NCBI GenBank assembly: GCA_026982335.1
Contig: JALSHH010000016.1
Coordinates: 1-64,000, forward strand
Source of the DNA: Phycisphaerales bacterium
GTDB taxonomy: Bacteria; Planctomycetota; Phycisphaerae; Phycisphaerales; UBA1924
Direction of reading: 5' to 3'
Length of the DNA stretch: 64,000 nt
Part shown: piece after piece, positions 9,467 to 17,722 of the stretch
Position numbering within the stretch: position 1 is the stretch's first letter
How the letters are laid out: every line of letters starts with the position of its first letter
Program-made: the position numbers and the translations under genes
The notes under the pieces: generated by a model
Seen by the model: only the letters and a program-made list of their open reading frames with translations
The model's database searches: none
What the model was told of the DNA's origin: nothing

Positions 9467-9952
9467 TTGTCATTTCGAACTCTTGTGGCGTATGTGATTG
9501 GGAGTGGCCGTCCGATTCGGCGGCGAGCGCGGGAACTGGCGAGCAATACTGATCTGCGTGTGCGGCCGCCGACTGTGCATGAGGCGACCGTTCCGGTCAA
9601 GGGCGACCTCGTCGTGCGAGACAAGTTTGATGTGCCGATCGACGAACGACTGCCGATGCCGGGCACGGTGCTTTCGCACAAGTACAAGGGGCGCGTCGTG
9701 CTGGTGCAGGTTCTTCGCCGGGGGTTCGAATACAACGGCGACATCGCTCGACTGGGACATGTGACCCGTGCCCGGGTCACGCAGATCATGAACATGCTCT
9801 TGCTCGTGCCCGATATTCAGGAGGAGATTCTGTTTCTGCCACGCACGGTGTCGGGGCGTGATCCGATCACGGAACGCGACATTCGAGCGATTGGGGCGGA
9901 GATGGACTGGACTAAGCAGCGACGAGCGTGGCGGCGGCTCTGCGTGAAGTAG
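9467..9952 (+). CDS. Recombinase-cassette accessory protein, DUF2924/HTH-like (probably a fragment or fusion)
   Basis: 161 residues from a TTG start, no clear ribosome-binding site. The middle contains GTVLSHKYKGRVVLVQVL, which resembles DUF2924 proteins, and this runs directly into IARLGHVTRARVTQIMN and PDIQEEILFLP, the helix-turn-helix signature of small proteins that accompany large serine recombinases in many planctomycete and proteobacterial elements. Both protein types normally occur as separate genes, so this ORF may be a deletion fusion; that is inference. No recombinase catalytic domain is present in the window. It sits between the restriction island and the core gene pheS, as expected for leftover integration machinery. 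Confidence 0.6.
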   Translation: MSFRTLVAYVIGSGRPIRRRARELASNTDLRVRPPTVHEATVPVKGDLVVRDKFDVPIDERLPMPGTVLSHKYKGRVVLVQVLRRGFEYNGDIARLGHVTRARVTQIMNMLLLVPDIQEEILFLPRTVSGRDPITERDIRAIGAEMDWTKQRRAWRRLCVK

Positions 9953-9953
9953 G

Positions 9954-10152
9954 TTCACCGACGATGAGCAAGAACAACTCGTCACGGATCTCTTGGCACT
10001 GAAGAAACGCCAGGTCCAAGAATTCCTCGTGCAACTCGAACTGCCAAAGTTCGGGTACCAAGGCGGAGCTCAGGAGCTGCATCGAAGAATCGCTTCTCGA
10101 TGGTACCATCTCTCCCGAGCAAATCGTGCGCTACCTCGATGAGGTCGAATGA
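9954..10152 (+). pseudogene. Frameshifted SAP-domain protein remnant
   Basis: Missed by the ORF track because it is broken. In one frame the sequence reads LLALKKRQVQEFLVQLELPKFG; at about 10054 it continues in the next frame as GTKAELRSCIEESLLDG then TISPEQIVRYLDEVE and a TGA. The joined product has the helix-extended loop-helix pattern of SAP (DNA-binding) domains, of the sort found in small proteins next to mobile and defence genes. No start codon is evident in the first frame, so the 5' end is also damaged. It lies one base after the preceding HTH ORF ends. Confidence 0.72.
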
Positions 10153-10310
10153 TGCGATGATGATGCTCATCGTCCCGATGACCTTAGGCCATTTGGGTCG
10201 TGGATTCATCAGCTCGTCGGGGTCCCATTGCTCGATGGCACTTGCTTCGTATCCCAGGTTTCGTACTCACCCATCAAATCCCCTTTTTTACTGCAGTATG
10301 CCCGATTCAC

Positions 10311-11345
10311 TCAAACCCTTTGCAAGAAGCGAACATCGTTCTCAAAGAGCATACGGATATCAGGGATGCCGTATTTACCCATCGCGATGCGTTCGATGCC
10401 AAATCCGAAGGCGAACCCGTTCCATTCTTCGGGATCAATGCCACAGGATTTCAATACATTGGGATCGACCATTCCGCACCCGCCAAGCTCGACCCATTGA
10501 GCAGGTTCGCCCGGCTTGAGGGCGATCATCATATCGAACTCGGCGCTGGGTTCGGTGAAGGGGAAGAAGCTTGGGCGCAGGCGTACCTGGGCCTCTTCGC
10601 CGAAGTATGCCCGGGCGAACTGCAAGAGCGTACTCATCAGATCGGACATCGAGACATCACGGTCGATGTAGAGCCCTTCGATCTGATGAAACATGAAGCT
10701 ATGCGTCGCATCGACGGTGTCAGGGCGATAGACGCGCCCGGGCGAGACGATCTTAATCGGCGGCCCCCACTCCTTGGCGATTGCATCGTCCATCGTGCGG
10801 ATCTGCACCGTCGAGGTCTGGCTTCGCAACATCCGAGGCGTATCGACCTTGCGCGGATCATCGACATAGAAGTTGTCGATCGGATCACGGGCCGGATGTG
10901 CATCGGGGATGTTGAGCTTGGCAAAGTTGTGTTCTTCGTCTTCGAGCTCTGGGCCTTGGGCGACCTCGAAGCCCAAGCGGGCAAAGATTTCGACGAGCTC
11001 GCCTCGGACGCGGGTAATGATGTGCTCACGTCCCAGCGCATGGGTGTCGATGATGCCCGGCTCGGTCATGTCGATCATCGGACCGGCGTTTGATGATTCT
11101 CCTGAGCCCAGCATTGCCTGCTTGGCTTTGAACCCGGATTCGAGGGCGGACTTGACCTCGTTGAGTCGTTTGCCGACGACGCCTTTGTCTTCCTTGGCGA
11201 CTTCCTTCATCATGGGCATGACAGAGCGAATCTTGCCTTTAGTGCCGATATAGGTGACGCGCCAAGCTTCGAGTTCGTCGGCGGTATTGACCGATTCAAG
11301 GGCTTCGAGTCCGGCGGCTTCGATCTCATTGAGTGCGTTGAGCAT
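10311..11345 (-). CDS. pheS: Phenylalanyl-tRNA synthetase alpha subunit
   Basis: 344 residues, the usual length for the alpha subunit. An N-terminal coiled coil (residues 1-90) is followed by the class II catalytic core: the motif 2 region with FHQIEGLYIDR, RLRPSFFPFTEPSAE, and the C-terminal GFGIERIAMGKYGIPDIR with motif 3. It charges tRNA-Phe together with PheT; pheT is not adjacent here, since the next sequence downstream is the mobile-element debris. A strong terminator between rplQ and pheS implies pheS has its own promoter or depends on read-through. I see no clear terminator after pheS. Confidence 0.97.
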   Translation of the reverse strand: MLNALNEIEAAGLEALESVNTADELEAWRVTYIGTKGKIRSVMPMMKEVAKEDKGVVGKRLNEVKSALESGFKAKQAMLGSGESSNAGPMIDMTEPGIIDTHALGREHIITRVRGELVEIFARLGFEVAQGPELEDEEHNFAKLNIPDAHPARDPIDNFYVDDPRKVDTPRMLRSQTSTVQIRTMDDAIAKEWGPPIKIVSPGRVYRPDTVDATHSFMFHQIEGLYIDRDVSMSDLMSTLLQFARAYFGEEAQVRLRPSFFPFTEPSAEFDMMIALKPGEPAQWVELGGCGMVDPNVLKSCGIDPEEWNGFAFGFGIERIAMGKYGIPDIRMLFENDVRFLQRV

Positions 11346-11398
11346 GGCGGATCATAGTTCCTTGTGCGCCTTTGGTGGGCAAGGCGTGCTGATCTTCA

Positions 11399-11431
11399 AT
11401 AAAAAACCCCGCCCAAAAAAGGCGGGGTTTG
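11399..11431 (-). terminator. Rho-independent terminator after rplQ
   Basis: Read on the minus strand: AAACCCCGCC, a short T-rich loop, then GGCGGGGTTTTTT. The stem is long and GC-rich with a T-tract and lies directly after the rplQ stop. The A-run on the other arm makes it potentially active in both directions. Confidence 0.88.
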
Positions 11432-11450
11432 ATGTTCTTCATACGGCTCG

Positions 11451-12119
11451 TTATTCATCGCCTGCTTCTTGAGGAGCCTCGGCTGCGGGTGCCTCTGAGG
11501 CAGCAGCTTTGACGGTATTCTTGCGGAGCTTAGCCGCGAACGCAGTTCGTTTGTCAGCGGTGCGACGGCGACCCGATGGCTGACCACCGATCTCCGGGCC
11601 TTCCTCGTTGCCAACAAACTGGATCACGCACAACTCGGCTGCATCGCCTAGGCGATGGCGACCGATACGGACGATCCGGGTGTATCCACCCGCACGGTCT
11701 TCGAACCGTGGTGCGACATTCTCAAAGATGTGGCGAACGAGTTTGGGCGCTTTGCGAAGCTCGCCGTAGCGGTTGCGCTCGATGGTCTCGACCTCGGGGA
11801 TGTCGAAGAATCCTTCGACAAACTCTCGTTGTTCTTCGACCTTCTCACGCTGCTCCTCAGTTGCGTTCTTGGCGATGTACGACCAAGCAAAGGCATGACG
11901 ATCGCCCCCGAGCATGGAGATCACACGCCGGCGCGCGTGCATATCGCCACGCTTGGCCTTGGTGATGATCTTCTCAACGAAAGGCTGGAGGGCCTTTGCC
12001 TTGGGGATCGTCGTGGTGATCTGACCATGCTCAAAAAGACTCGCAGCCATATTGCGGAGCATGGCTTCACGATGAGCAGTGGTTCTCCCTAACTTAAAGC
12101 CGGCTTTTCGATGACGCAT
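11451..12119 (-). CDS. rplQ: 50S ribosomal protein L17, expanded
   Basis: The start is the ATG at 12119 (MRHRKAGFKLGR), which matches every L17 N-terminus; the track start at 12170 adds 17 spurious residues. 222 residues, against about 120 in most bacteria. The N-terminal core (HREAMLRNMAASLFEHGQI) is followed by an expanded middle region (roughly 65-140, with EEQREKVEEQREFVEGFF) and, after the conserved GGYTRI segment, an Ala/Glu-rich C-terminal tail. L17 sits near the peptide exit tunnel. It follows rpoA, as in the alpha operon of most bacteria. Confidence 0.95.
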   Translation of the reverse strand: MRHRKAGFKLGRTTAHREAMLRNMAASLFEHGQITTTIPKAKALQPFVEKIITKAKRGDMHARRRVISMLGGDRHAFAWSYIAKNATEEQREKVEEQREFVEGFFDIPEVETIERNRYGELRKAPKLVRHIFENVAPRFEDRAGGYTRIVRIGRHRLGDAAELCVIQFVGNEEGPEIGGQPSGRRRTADKRTAFAAKLRKNTVKAAASEAPAAEAPQEAGDE

Positions 12120-12221
12120 GGCTTTTTCCTTCACTTTCAAGACGCACCCTTGCGTCATATTGGTCAACAAACTGAATCATACCAACCCAATGCGGGCCAA
12201 CCCAACGCGGGATGATACGAT

Positions 12222-13232
12222 TTAGAGCATTCCACCCGAAGCGTTGTATCCTTCCGGAAGTTCAACACCCAGGTCCAAATCAATATCTTGAAGCTTGCGC
12301 TTCACTTCACGCAGCGAAGTCCGTCCAAATGAGCGGAGCTTGAGCAACTCAGGCTCACTCTTGGTAACGAGCTGAGCAACCGTGTCAATGCGGGCGGATT
12401 CCAGACAGTTCGATGCACGGACAGACAAATCAAGCTGCTCAATAGGCATATTGAGCTTACGGATAAGCTCCTCGTCGACCCCTGCTGCTGCTGCTGCATT
12501 TTCCGAAACTCGCTCTTCACCAACATTAAAGTACTGGACGAACGGATTGAGGTGTTTGCGCATAATCTTGGCCGCTTCAACGAGCGCCATTTCAGGAGTA
12601 ACGGTACCGTCGGTCCAGATTTCCATGGTGAGCTTATCGTAGTTGGTCTTCATCCCTACACGAGTATCTTCAACATGGTACCGCACGCGCTGAACAGGTG
12701 AATAGATTGCGTCGACGGGAATAATGCCGATTTCTTGATCTTCATTTCGTCCATACTGCTCAGAAGCAGGGACATATCCACGCCCTTTGCCAACATAAAT
12801 TTCCATCTCAAACGGAATTTCCTCGGTGAGGGTAGCAATGACAAGATCTTTGTTCATAATCGTCACATTGGTGTCGGCCTCAATGAGATCGGCTGTCACT
12901 TCCCCCGGACCTTGGGCGGCGAGCTTCATCACGCGAGGCTCGTCTCCTTCAAGTTTGACGATGAGGTTTTTGATGTTGAGGACAATATCCGTGGTATCTT
13001 CAAGCACACCGGGCATTGAGGTGAATTCATGCTCGGCACCTTTGATCTTAATCGCGGTGACGGATGCACCTTCAAGCGATGAAAGAAGAATTCGACGGAG
13101 GGAATTGCCGATCGTTGTGCCCATCCCCCGTTCGAATGGCTCAACCGATAACCGCCCAAAAGTGTCATCGATAAACTTGGGATCGGAAACTACCTGTGAA
13201 GGCAACTCTAAACCACGCCAGCGTACTCGCAT
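12222..13232 (-). CDS. rpoA: RNA polymerase alpha subunit
   Basis: 336 residues. The assembly domain shows GTTIGNSLRRILLSSLEGASV near residue 38 and the C-terminal domain shows LDLSVRASNCLESARIDTV near 270, followed by GRTSLREVKRKL, the DNA- and activator-contacting helices. The ATG has GAGGAG seven bases upstream. A terminator and a 218-base gap separate it from rpsK upstream, suggesting that rpoA-rplQ is transcribed from its own promoter. rpsD, which often lies between rpsK and rpoA, is missing. Confidence 0.98.
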   Translation of the reverse strand: MRVRWRGLELPSQVVSDPKFIDDTFGRLSVEPFERGMGTTIGNSLRRILLSSLEGASVTAIKIKGAEHEFTSMPGVLEDTTDIVLNIKNLIVKLEGDEPRVMKLAAQGPGEVTADLIEADTNVTIMNKDLVIATLTEEIPFEMEIYVGKGRGYVPASEQYGRNEDQEIGIIPVDAIYSPVQRVRYHVEDTRVGMKTNYDKLTMEIWTDGTVTPEMALVEAAKIMRKHLNPFVQYFNVGEERVSENAAAAAGVDEELIRKLNMPIEQLDLSVRASNCLESARIDTVAQLVTKSEPELLKLRSFGRTSLREVKRKLQDIDLDLGVELPEGYNASGGML

Positions 13233-13251
13233 GATATTTCTCCTCAGCAGC

Positions 13252-13276
13252 CCGGCCTTTTATCTTTGAAGGCCGG
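13252..13276 (-). promoter_or_regulatory. Leader hairpin just upstream of the rpoA ribosome-binding site
   Basis: An eight-base-pair stem, CCGGCCTT with AAGGCCGG, lies about 20 bases before the rpoA start and a few bases before its GAGGAG site. No T-tract follows, so it is not a terminator; a role in translation control or mRNA processing is inference. Confidence 0.4.
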
Positions 13277-13403
13277 TGGTATCTCTTCTTAAAACCGTTG
13301 CCCGGTTCACAGATTCGCTGTTCTGCTGGCAACACCGATCTTTCTTTCCAAGCAGGGCACTTTGTCGAATCGAGCTGCCCATGCGATCCACACGACAAAC
13401 TCG

Positions 13404-13437
13404 CAAAAAACACCCCCGCATGGTTTGACGCAGGGGT
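13404..13437 (-). terminator. Terminator between rpsK and rpoA
   Basis: On the minus strand ACCCCTGCG, a loop, GCGGGGGT and then GTTTTTT. The stem is eight to nine pairs with one T-G pair. It lies just after rpsK and splits the alpha-operon-like cluster into two transcription units. Confidence 0.75.
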
Positions 13438-13450
13438 ATGGGATATTCAA

Positions 13451-13828
13451 TCAAACACGGCGTCTTTTGCGTGGTCGACAACCGTTGTGTGGTACAGGGG
13501 TATGATCTTCGATAGCCGTGACACGAAGTCCAGTCGACGCAAGCCCAGAAACTGCGTTTTCGCGCCCCGCACCAGCACCCGTAATCTTCACTTCGATCTC
13601 ATTCATCCCCATCTTGCGCACCTTCTGTCCACATTGTTCGCCCGCCCGTGTCGCGGCAAACGGTGTTGACTTTCGGGCCCCTTTGAAACCGATCGTTCCC
13701 GCCGAATCCCATGCAAGGGTTTCGCCATTGGTATCGGTAACGGTAATCATTGTGTTGTTGTGGGTTGCTTTGATGTGTGCAATCCCACGAACAACACCCT
13801 TGCGGATTTTTTTCTGCTTCTTCGCCAT
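13451..13828 (-). CDS. rpsK: 30S ribosomal protein S11
   Basis: 125 residues of normal length. Family motifs: GIAHIKATHNNTMITVTD at the N-terminus, GARKSTPFAA in the middle and TPVPHNGCRPRKRRRV at the C-terminus. It contacts the platform of the 30S subunit and the E-site mRNA. Preceded by rpsM in the usual order; followed by a terminator rather than directly by rpsD or rpoA. Confidence 0.98.
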   Translation of the reverse strand: MAKKQKKIRKGVVRGIAHIKATHNNTMITVTDTNGETLAWDSAGTIGFKGARKSTPFAATRAGEQCGQKVRKMGMNEIEVKITGAGAGRENAVSGLASTGLRVTAIEDHTPVPHNGCRPRKRRRV

Positions 13829-13942
13829 TGATCTTCGCTCCTATCGATTCCACTTGTGATCCTGATTGCTCAGGCTGGAACCTTGCGATATATATCCATA
13901 TTCCTGAAAGCCGTTGGGGAGTGCAAGACCACCTCCGGCCAA

Positions 13943-14320
13943 TTAACCCTTGACGCCCTTCTTACCAGCCACGGTCTTCTTCCGTCCTTTACGCGTACGA
14001 GCATTACAACGAGTTCGCTGACCGCGTGTTGGCAGTCCGGCGCGATGGCGAGCACCGCGGTAGGAGCGGATCTCACGCAAGCGTTGGATGTTCTGTTGCA
14101 CCTGTCGGCGAAGCGCACCTTCAACGAGATACGCTCCGTCAACGATCGTGTTGAGGTGCGAAATATCAGTCTCACTCAAATCACCTGCGCGTGTATCGGG
14201 ACTAATCTTTGCTTCTGCAAGGATCGCTGCGGCGTACTTGGGACCGATCCCATGAATATACTGCAACGAGTAGTAGATCTTCTTACGATCGGGAATGTCA
14301 ACACCTGCAATACGGGGCAC
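13943..14320 (-). CDS. rpsM: 30S ribosomal protein S13
   Basis: 125 residues from a GTG start. Motifs: [14 protein letters not shown], then [12 protein letters not shown], and the basic tail [20 protein letters not shown] that reaches toward the P-site tRNA. Order rpmJ-rpsM-rpsK is conserved in bacteria. The gap of 105 bases from rpmJ is wider than usual. Confidence 0.97.
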   Translation of the reverse strand: MPRIAGVDIPDRKKIYYSLQYIHGIGPKYAAAILAEAKISPDTRAGDLSETDISHLNTIVDGAYLVEGALRRQVQQNIQRLREIRSYRGARHRAGLPTRGQRTRCNARTRKGRKKTVAGKKGVKG

Positions 14321-14425
14321 TGCTTGCTCCTGTCACCGGGGTCTCACCCGGAATTTGTATGCTCGAAGCACGCACTCATCTCGCGTGCCTTACTCACTTT
14401 TCAACGCACTCTCCGAACCTAGTGC

Positions 14426-14542
14426 TCAGCCTTGACGCTGTTTAAAACGCGGGTTCTTTTTGTTGATGACAAAGACCTTCCCCTTACGGCGGACGATCTG
14501 GCAATCTTTCGAGCGGCGCTTCACGCTGGATGAAACCTTCAT
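14426..14542 (-). CDS. rpmJ: 50S ribosomal protein L36, zinc-free (C-minus) form
   Basis: 38 residues starting at the ATG at 14542 ([11 protein letters not shown]), with AGGAGGG eight bases upstream; the track ORF begins 29 codons too early. The protein keeps the fold residues and the KQRQG end. Of the four zinc ligands in the usual form (Cys11, Cys14, Cys27, His near 32) only Cys14 remains; the others are Ser, Asn and Arg. Such zinc-independent L36 variants are known in bacteria as zinc-sparing paralogs, but here the variant occupies the main operon position. infA, map and adk, usually upstream, are absent. Confidence 0.93.
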   Translation of the reverse strand: MKVSSSVKRRSKDCQIVRRKGKVFVINKKNPRFKQRQG

Positions 14543-14775
14543 CGCAACCCTCCTGCCGCATCGGCGGCGTTTGCTCTCGGTACCGTTCCCGATCCCGAAA
14601 ATACTGACGAAACGACCCACACACAGCACCCAACATGGGCACCCTGCCGGGCGAGGATGGTAGGCACCCTCCCTTGGGAAATCATCTCAAACCGGCACCT
14701 GAAACTTGACAAGTCTCGGTTTTTGTTCAATTTACAGAACTTGATCTCCTTCAAACCCCAATCAGTCCCCACGAA

Positions 14776-16149
14776 TCATTTTTGATCATTCGAATTTCCA
14801 AGGAATCCGTCATAATTCCGCATAAGAAGATTGGCTTCGACGCGCTGAAGGAAATCCAACGCCACCGAGACCACGATAAGCAACCCTGTTCCACCGAGAA
14901 ACTGGGAAACTGTAAACTCGATTCCAAGTTTAGAACTTGCCACCATCGGGAGCACCGCAATCACCGCAAGGAAGGCAGCACCGACATAGGTAATTCGTTC
15001 CATCACCGCTTCGAGATATTCTGCGGTTCGCGGGCCGGGCCTCAACCCCGGGATAAACGAACCGTGATCTCGGAGTTGCTTGCTCATCTCTTCAGGATTG
15101 AACTGGACGGTGATCCAGAAATAGCTAAAGAAGTAGACCATCCCAATATATAAGAGGATGTAGGGGAACTGCCCCATCTGGAAACTTGAACTGAGCCAAG
15201 TGATAATATCGTAATACATTCCAGCATTATTTCCCGTTGTCTGTGCCGAGTCGGCAAGGTACCCGAGTACCACCGATGGGAAGATCATCAGGGAGCTGGC
15301 GAAGATGATGGGCATCACGCCACCATGGTTCACACGGAGAGGAAGGTAGCTTTTCTGCCCACCAAAGACCCGTTTTCCACGAGAATGCTTCGCCTGCTGA
15401 ACGGGTATCCGCCGTTGGGCAACAGTCAGAAGCACCGACCCCGCGACCACCATAATGAATAGGCTGACAAGGATAATGAGCCCCATCCATCCCATCTTGT
15501 TTGGGTCTTGTGGGTCGAACCCAGTATAGAGACTGATAATTGCACCGGGCATCCCGGTAAGGATGCCGCCCATGATAATGAGCGAGACACCATTTCCAAT
15601 TCCAAACCGATCGATTTGTTCGCCAAGCCACATCAGGAAGATGGTCCCAGCAGTAAGCGTCGCAATACCCATAACCCACCAAAGTGGATTGTTGACCCAC
15701 TGCGAATAGACCAAGCCAGACTTGGAAATGTAGGTCAACCACCCAACCGCCTGGATAATACAAAGCCCAACGGTGGCATACCGAGTCCATTCTTGGATTT
15801 TGGTCTGCCCCGTTGGCCCTTCCTCTTTGAGCTTCTTGAGCTGAGGCGAGACCGAACCGAAGAGCTGGAAAATAATCGATGCCGTAATGTAAGGCATGAT
15901 CCCGAGCCCAAAGATCGTCGATTGCCCGAACGAACCACCTGAGAAGATCGCCACATACTGCATAACTTTGCCCGCCGCAGCACCCGAAGCCGCCTGCGCC
16001 TGGAAGAACGAAGTCAGCGCACTCTGATCCACACCGGGAACGGGAATCCAGAACCCGATGCGATAGACCGCGAGCATGGCCATCGTAAAGAGGATCTTGT
16101 TTCGGAGCTCTTCGATCCGAAATACATTGGCGATTGTCTTGAACAGCAT
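14776..16149 (-). CDS. secY: Preprotein translocase channel SecY
   Basis: 457 residues with about ten hydrophobic segments. It begins MLFKTIANVFRIEELRNKIL and has the plug-region and segment-2 features GGSFGQSTIFGLGIMPYITASI, the cytosolic loop GTRTAEYLEAVMERITYVG-like segment (seen as PGPRTAEYLEAVMERIT), and a C-terminal MRNYDGFL. It forms the Sec channel with SecE and SecG, which are not in the window. It follows rplO as in the spc operon; a 185-base gap with a strong hairpin precedes it. The gap of 233 bases after it lacks adk, map and infA. Confidence 0.97.
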   Translation of the reverse strand: MLFKTIANVFRIEELRNKILFTMAMLAVYRIGFWIPVPGVDQSALTSFFQAQAASGAAAGKVMQYVAIFSGGSFGQSTIFGLGIMPYITASIIFQLFGSVSPQLKKLKEEGPTGQTKIQEWTRYATVGLCIIQAVGWLTYISKSGLVYSQWVNNPLWWVMGIATLTAGTIFLMWLGEQIDRFGIGNGVSLIIMGGILTGMPGAIISLYTGFDPQDPNKMGWMGLIILVSLFIMVVAGSVLLTVAQRRIPVQQAKHSRGKRVFGGQKSYLPLRVNHGGVMPIIFASSLMIFPSVVLGYLADSAQTTGNNAGMYYDIITWLSSSFQMGQFPYILLYIGMVYFFSYFWITVQFNPEEMSKQLRDHGSFIPGLRPGPRTAEYLEAVMERITYVGAAFLAVIAVLPMVASSKLGIEFTVSQFLGGTGLLIVVSVALDFLQRVEANLLMRNYDGFLGNSNDQK

Positions 16150-16176
16150 CGCGTGGTTGCTCCGTGTGGCCTAATG

Positions 16177-16200
16177 GGTGAGAATCCCGTGATTCTCACC
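16177..16200 (-). promoter_or_regulatory. Perfect 10-bp hairpin in the secY leader
   Basis: GGTGAGAATC, four-base loop, GATTCTCACC; the stem is perfect and ends 28 bases before the secY ATG on the minus strand. It has no T-tract, so it is not a simple terminator. It could be an mRNA-processing or attenuation element; that is inference. Confidence 0.5.
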
Positions 16201-16334
16201 TTCTGTCCGAACAGTACGGCTTACTCGAAAAACGCCGTGGCTGATTTCTTCTTCCCGGGATCTTAGGAACCCAAGTCTCAAGCGATCAGTCATGGCGTCT
16301 TGTTTCTAGCGAAATCGTCGTGTGAAGAACTGAA

Positions 16335-16946
16335 TCATTTTGCTTTGAGAACCTCACCCTTCGCGAACGCCTCAGCACGCTTACGGTGCCATTCTTGGCT
16401 CTTAAGCTTCTTCGTCAGGTTCTTAGGTGTCCGATCATCCGAATTACGATCAATCCCGCGAACACGGTCACGGCGGGTACCTGTCTCAGTAACGGTGCCT
16501 CCCGCATCGGTAATCAACTTACGAGCCGAATCTGTGACACGATTCGAATTCACCACAAGTTTGACATTGATCTTGTCTTGCCCATCTTCGAGCCCACCGA
16601 GGATTTTAAGATTGCGGGAGGTATCGCGGACGAGCCCTGCCTTGATGAGTGTCTCATGATTAACCTCGCCCCCGCTCTTGAAGTCAGGATGGGCAACGAT
16701 CGCACCCAAATTGACTGTCCAAAAGTGAGTTTTGAAGTTGGCGTTGGTAAAACCAAACTTGGGCATACGCCGGAAGAAAGGCATTTGTCCGCCTTCAAAT
16801 TGGTACAGTTTCGAGTGACCGGTTCTTGAACCCGCCCCCTTCTGTCCACGCCCAGCGGTCTTGCCATTGCCTGAGCCAACGCCTCGCCCGACGCGTTTGC
16901 GTTTCTTGTACTTGCCCGCGATTGCGGTAACTTCGTGAATCATCAT
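16335..16946 (-). CDS. rplO: 50S ribosomal protein L15, long form
   Basis: 203 residues, against about 145 in E. coli. The N-terminal half is classic L15: MMIHEVTAIAGKYKKRKR, VGRGVGSGNGKTAGRGQKG and the phenylalanine-rich FEGGQMPFFRRMPKFGF. The C-terminal part is extended with a charged tail ending KGEVLKAK. Two adjacent ATGs are possible starts. rpmD (L30), usually between rpsE and rplO, is absent; the gap is only 36 bases. Confidence 0.96.
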   Translation of the reverse strand: MMIHEVTAIAGKYKKRKRVGRGVGSGNGKTAGRGQKGAGSRTGHSKLYQFEGGQMPFFRRMPKFGFTNANFKTHFWTVNLGAIVAHPDFKSGGEVNHETLIKAGLVRDTSRNLKILGGLEDGQDKINVKLVVNSNRVTDSARKLITDAGGTVTETGTRRDRVRGIDRNSDDRTPKNLTKKLKSQEWHRKRAEAFAKGEVLKAK

Positions 16947-16982
16947 GGCCGGTTACTCCCGGGAAACTGTGTTCTGTAAAAA

Positions 16983-17696
16983 TTAGCTGCTTGATTCTGA
17001 CGCTGATGCCGGGACCCCCTCTGAAGCTTCCGGCTGTGCTCCTGCGCGTCCGCCTCGATCATTGCCCCCTCGTCCACCACGGCCGCCTCGCCCACCGCGA
17101 CCACGATCTTGCCCGACCGTGTTAACCGGAGCAGCCATTTTCTCGGCCCCTTCACTCAAGGTCGGCATGAACTTATTGCCTCGCTTGATGCGTTCTTCGA
17201 TATCGGTGGTGGTGATTTCCACGCCTCGGAGCTCCGCGATCTGCTCGCGTGTACGGAGTTGGCTGAGCCCATCGATCACGGCTTTGACCGTGTTAAGCTT
17301 GCTTGTCGATCCAGTACACTTCGTCAGGCAATCGGTAATACCCGCAATCTCGAGTACCGCGCGAACAGTGCCACCTGCAACGACCCCGGTACCGGGCGAT
17401 GCTGGCATAAGCTTGACCTTTGATGCACAGGCTTTGCCTTCGATTTCGTGAGGCAAAGTGGTCCCTGCCATTGGCACAGTGGTCAGGGATCGCTTGGCAT
17501 ATTTCTGGGCCTTTTCAATCGCGGTGGGAACTTCGGTGGACTTGGCGTAGCCGTATCCAACCTTACCCTTGCGGTCGCCAATGACCACCAGTGCACCGAA
17601 ACTAAAGCGCCGACCACCCTTGACGGTAGCTGCAGTGCGATAGATACCAACGGTGGTTGATTCAAGATTCTTACTTTCGTCGAGCATTTCTGCCAT
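16983..17696 (-). CDS. rpsE: 30S ribosomal protein S5 with Gly/Arg-rich C-terminal tail
   Basis: 237 residues, against about 166 in E. coli. The core has TVKGGRRFSFGALVVIGD, VGYGYAKSTEVPTAIEKA and LMPASPGTGVVAGG, all standard S5. After residue 190 comes an RGGRGGRGGRGG-type repeat followed by an Ala/Ser/Glu tail, resembling eukaryotic RGG boxes. Such low-complexity ends are a lineage-specific addition and probably not essential for the decoding-site role of S5. Confidence 0.96.
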   Translation of the reverse strand: MAEMLDESKNLESTTVGIYRTAATVKGGRRFSFGALVVIGDRKGKVGYGYAKSTEVPTAIEKAQKYAKRSLTTVPMAGTTLPHEIEGKACASKVKLMPASPGTGVVAGGTVRAVLEIAGITDCLTKCTGSTSKLNTVKAVIDGLSQLRTREQIAELRGVEITTTDIEERIKRGNKFMPTLSEGAEKMAAPVNTVGQDRGRGGRGGRGGRGGNDRGGRAGAQPEASEGVPASASESSS

Positions 17697-17722
17697 GGTT
17701 GCTGTCTCTTTCAGTTGGGATC

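Noticed and set aside
10200-11093. 297-aa plus-strand ORF antisense to pheS
   Set aside because: It lies wholly within pheS on the opposite strand, has no recognisable motif, and pheS motifs are unambiguous.
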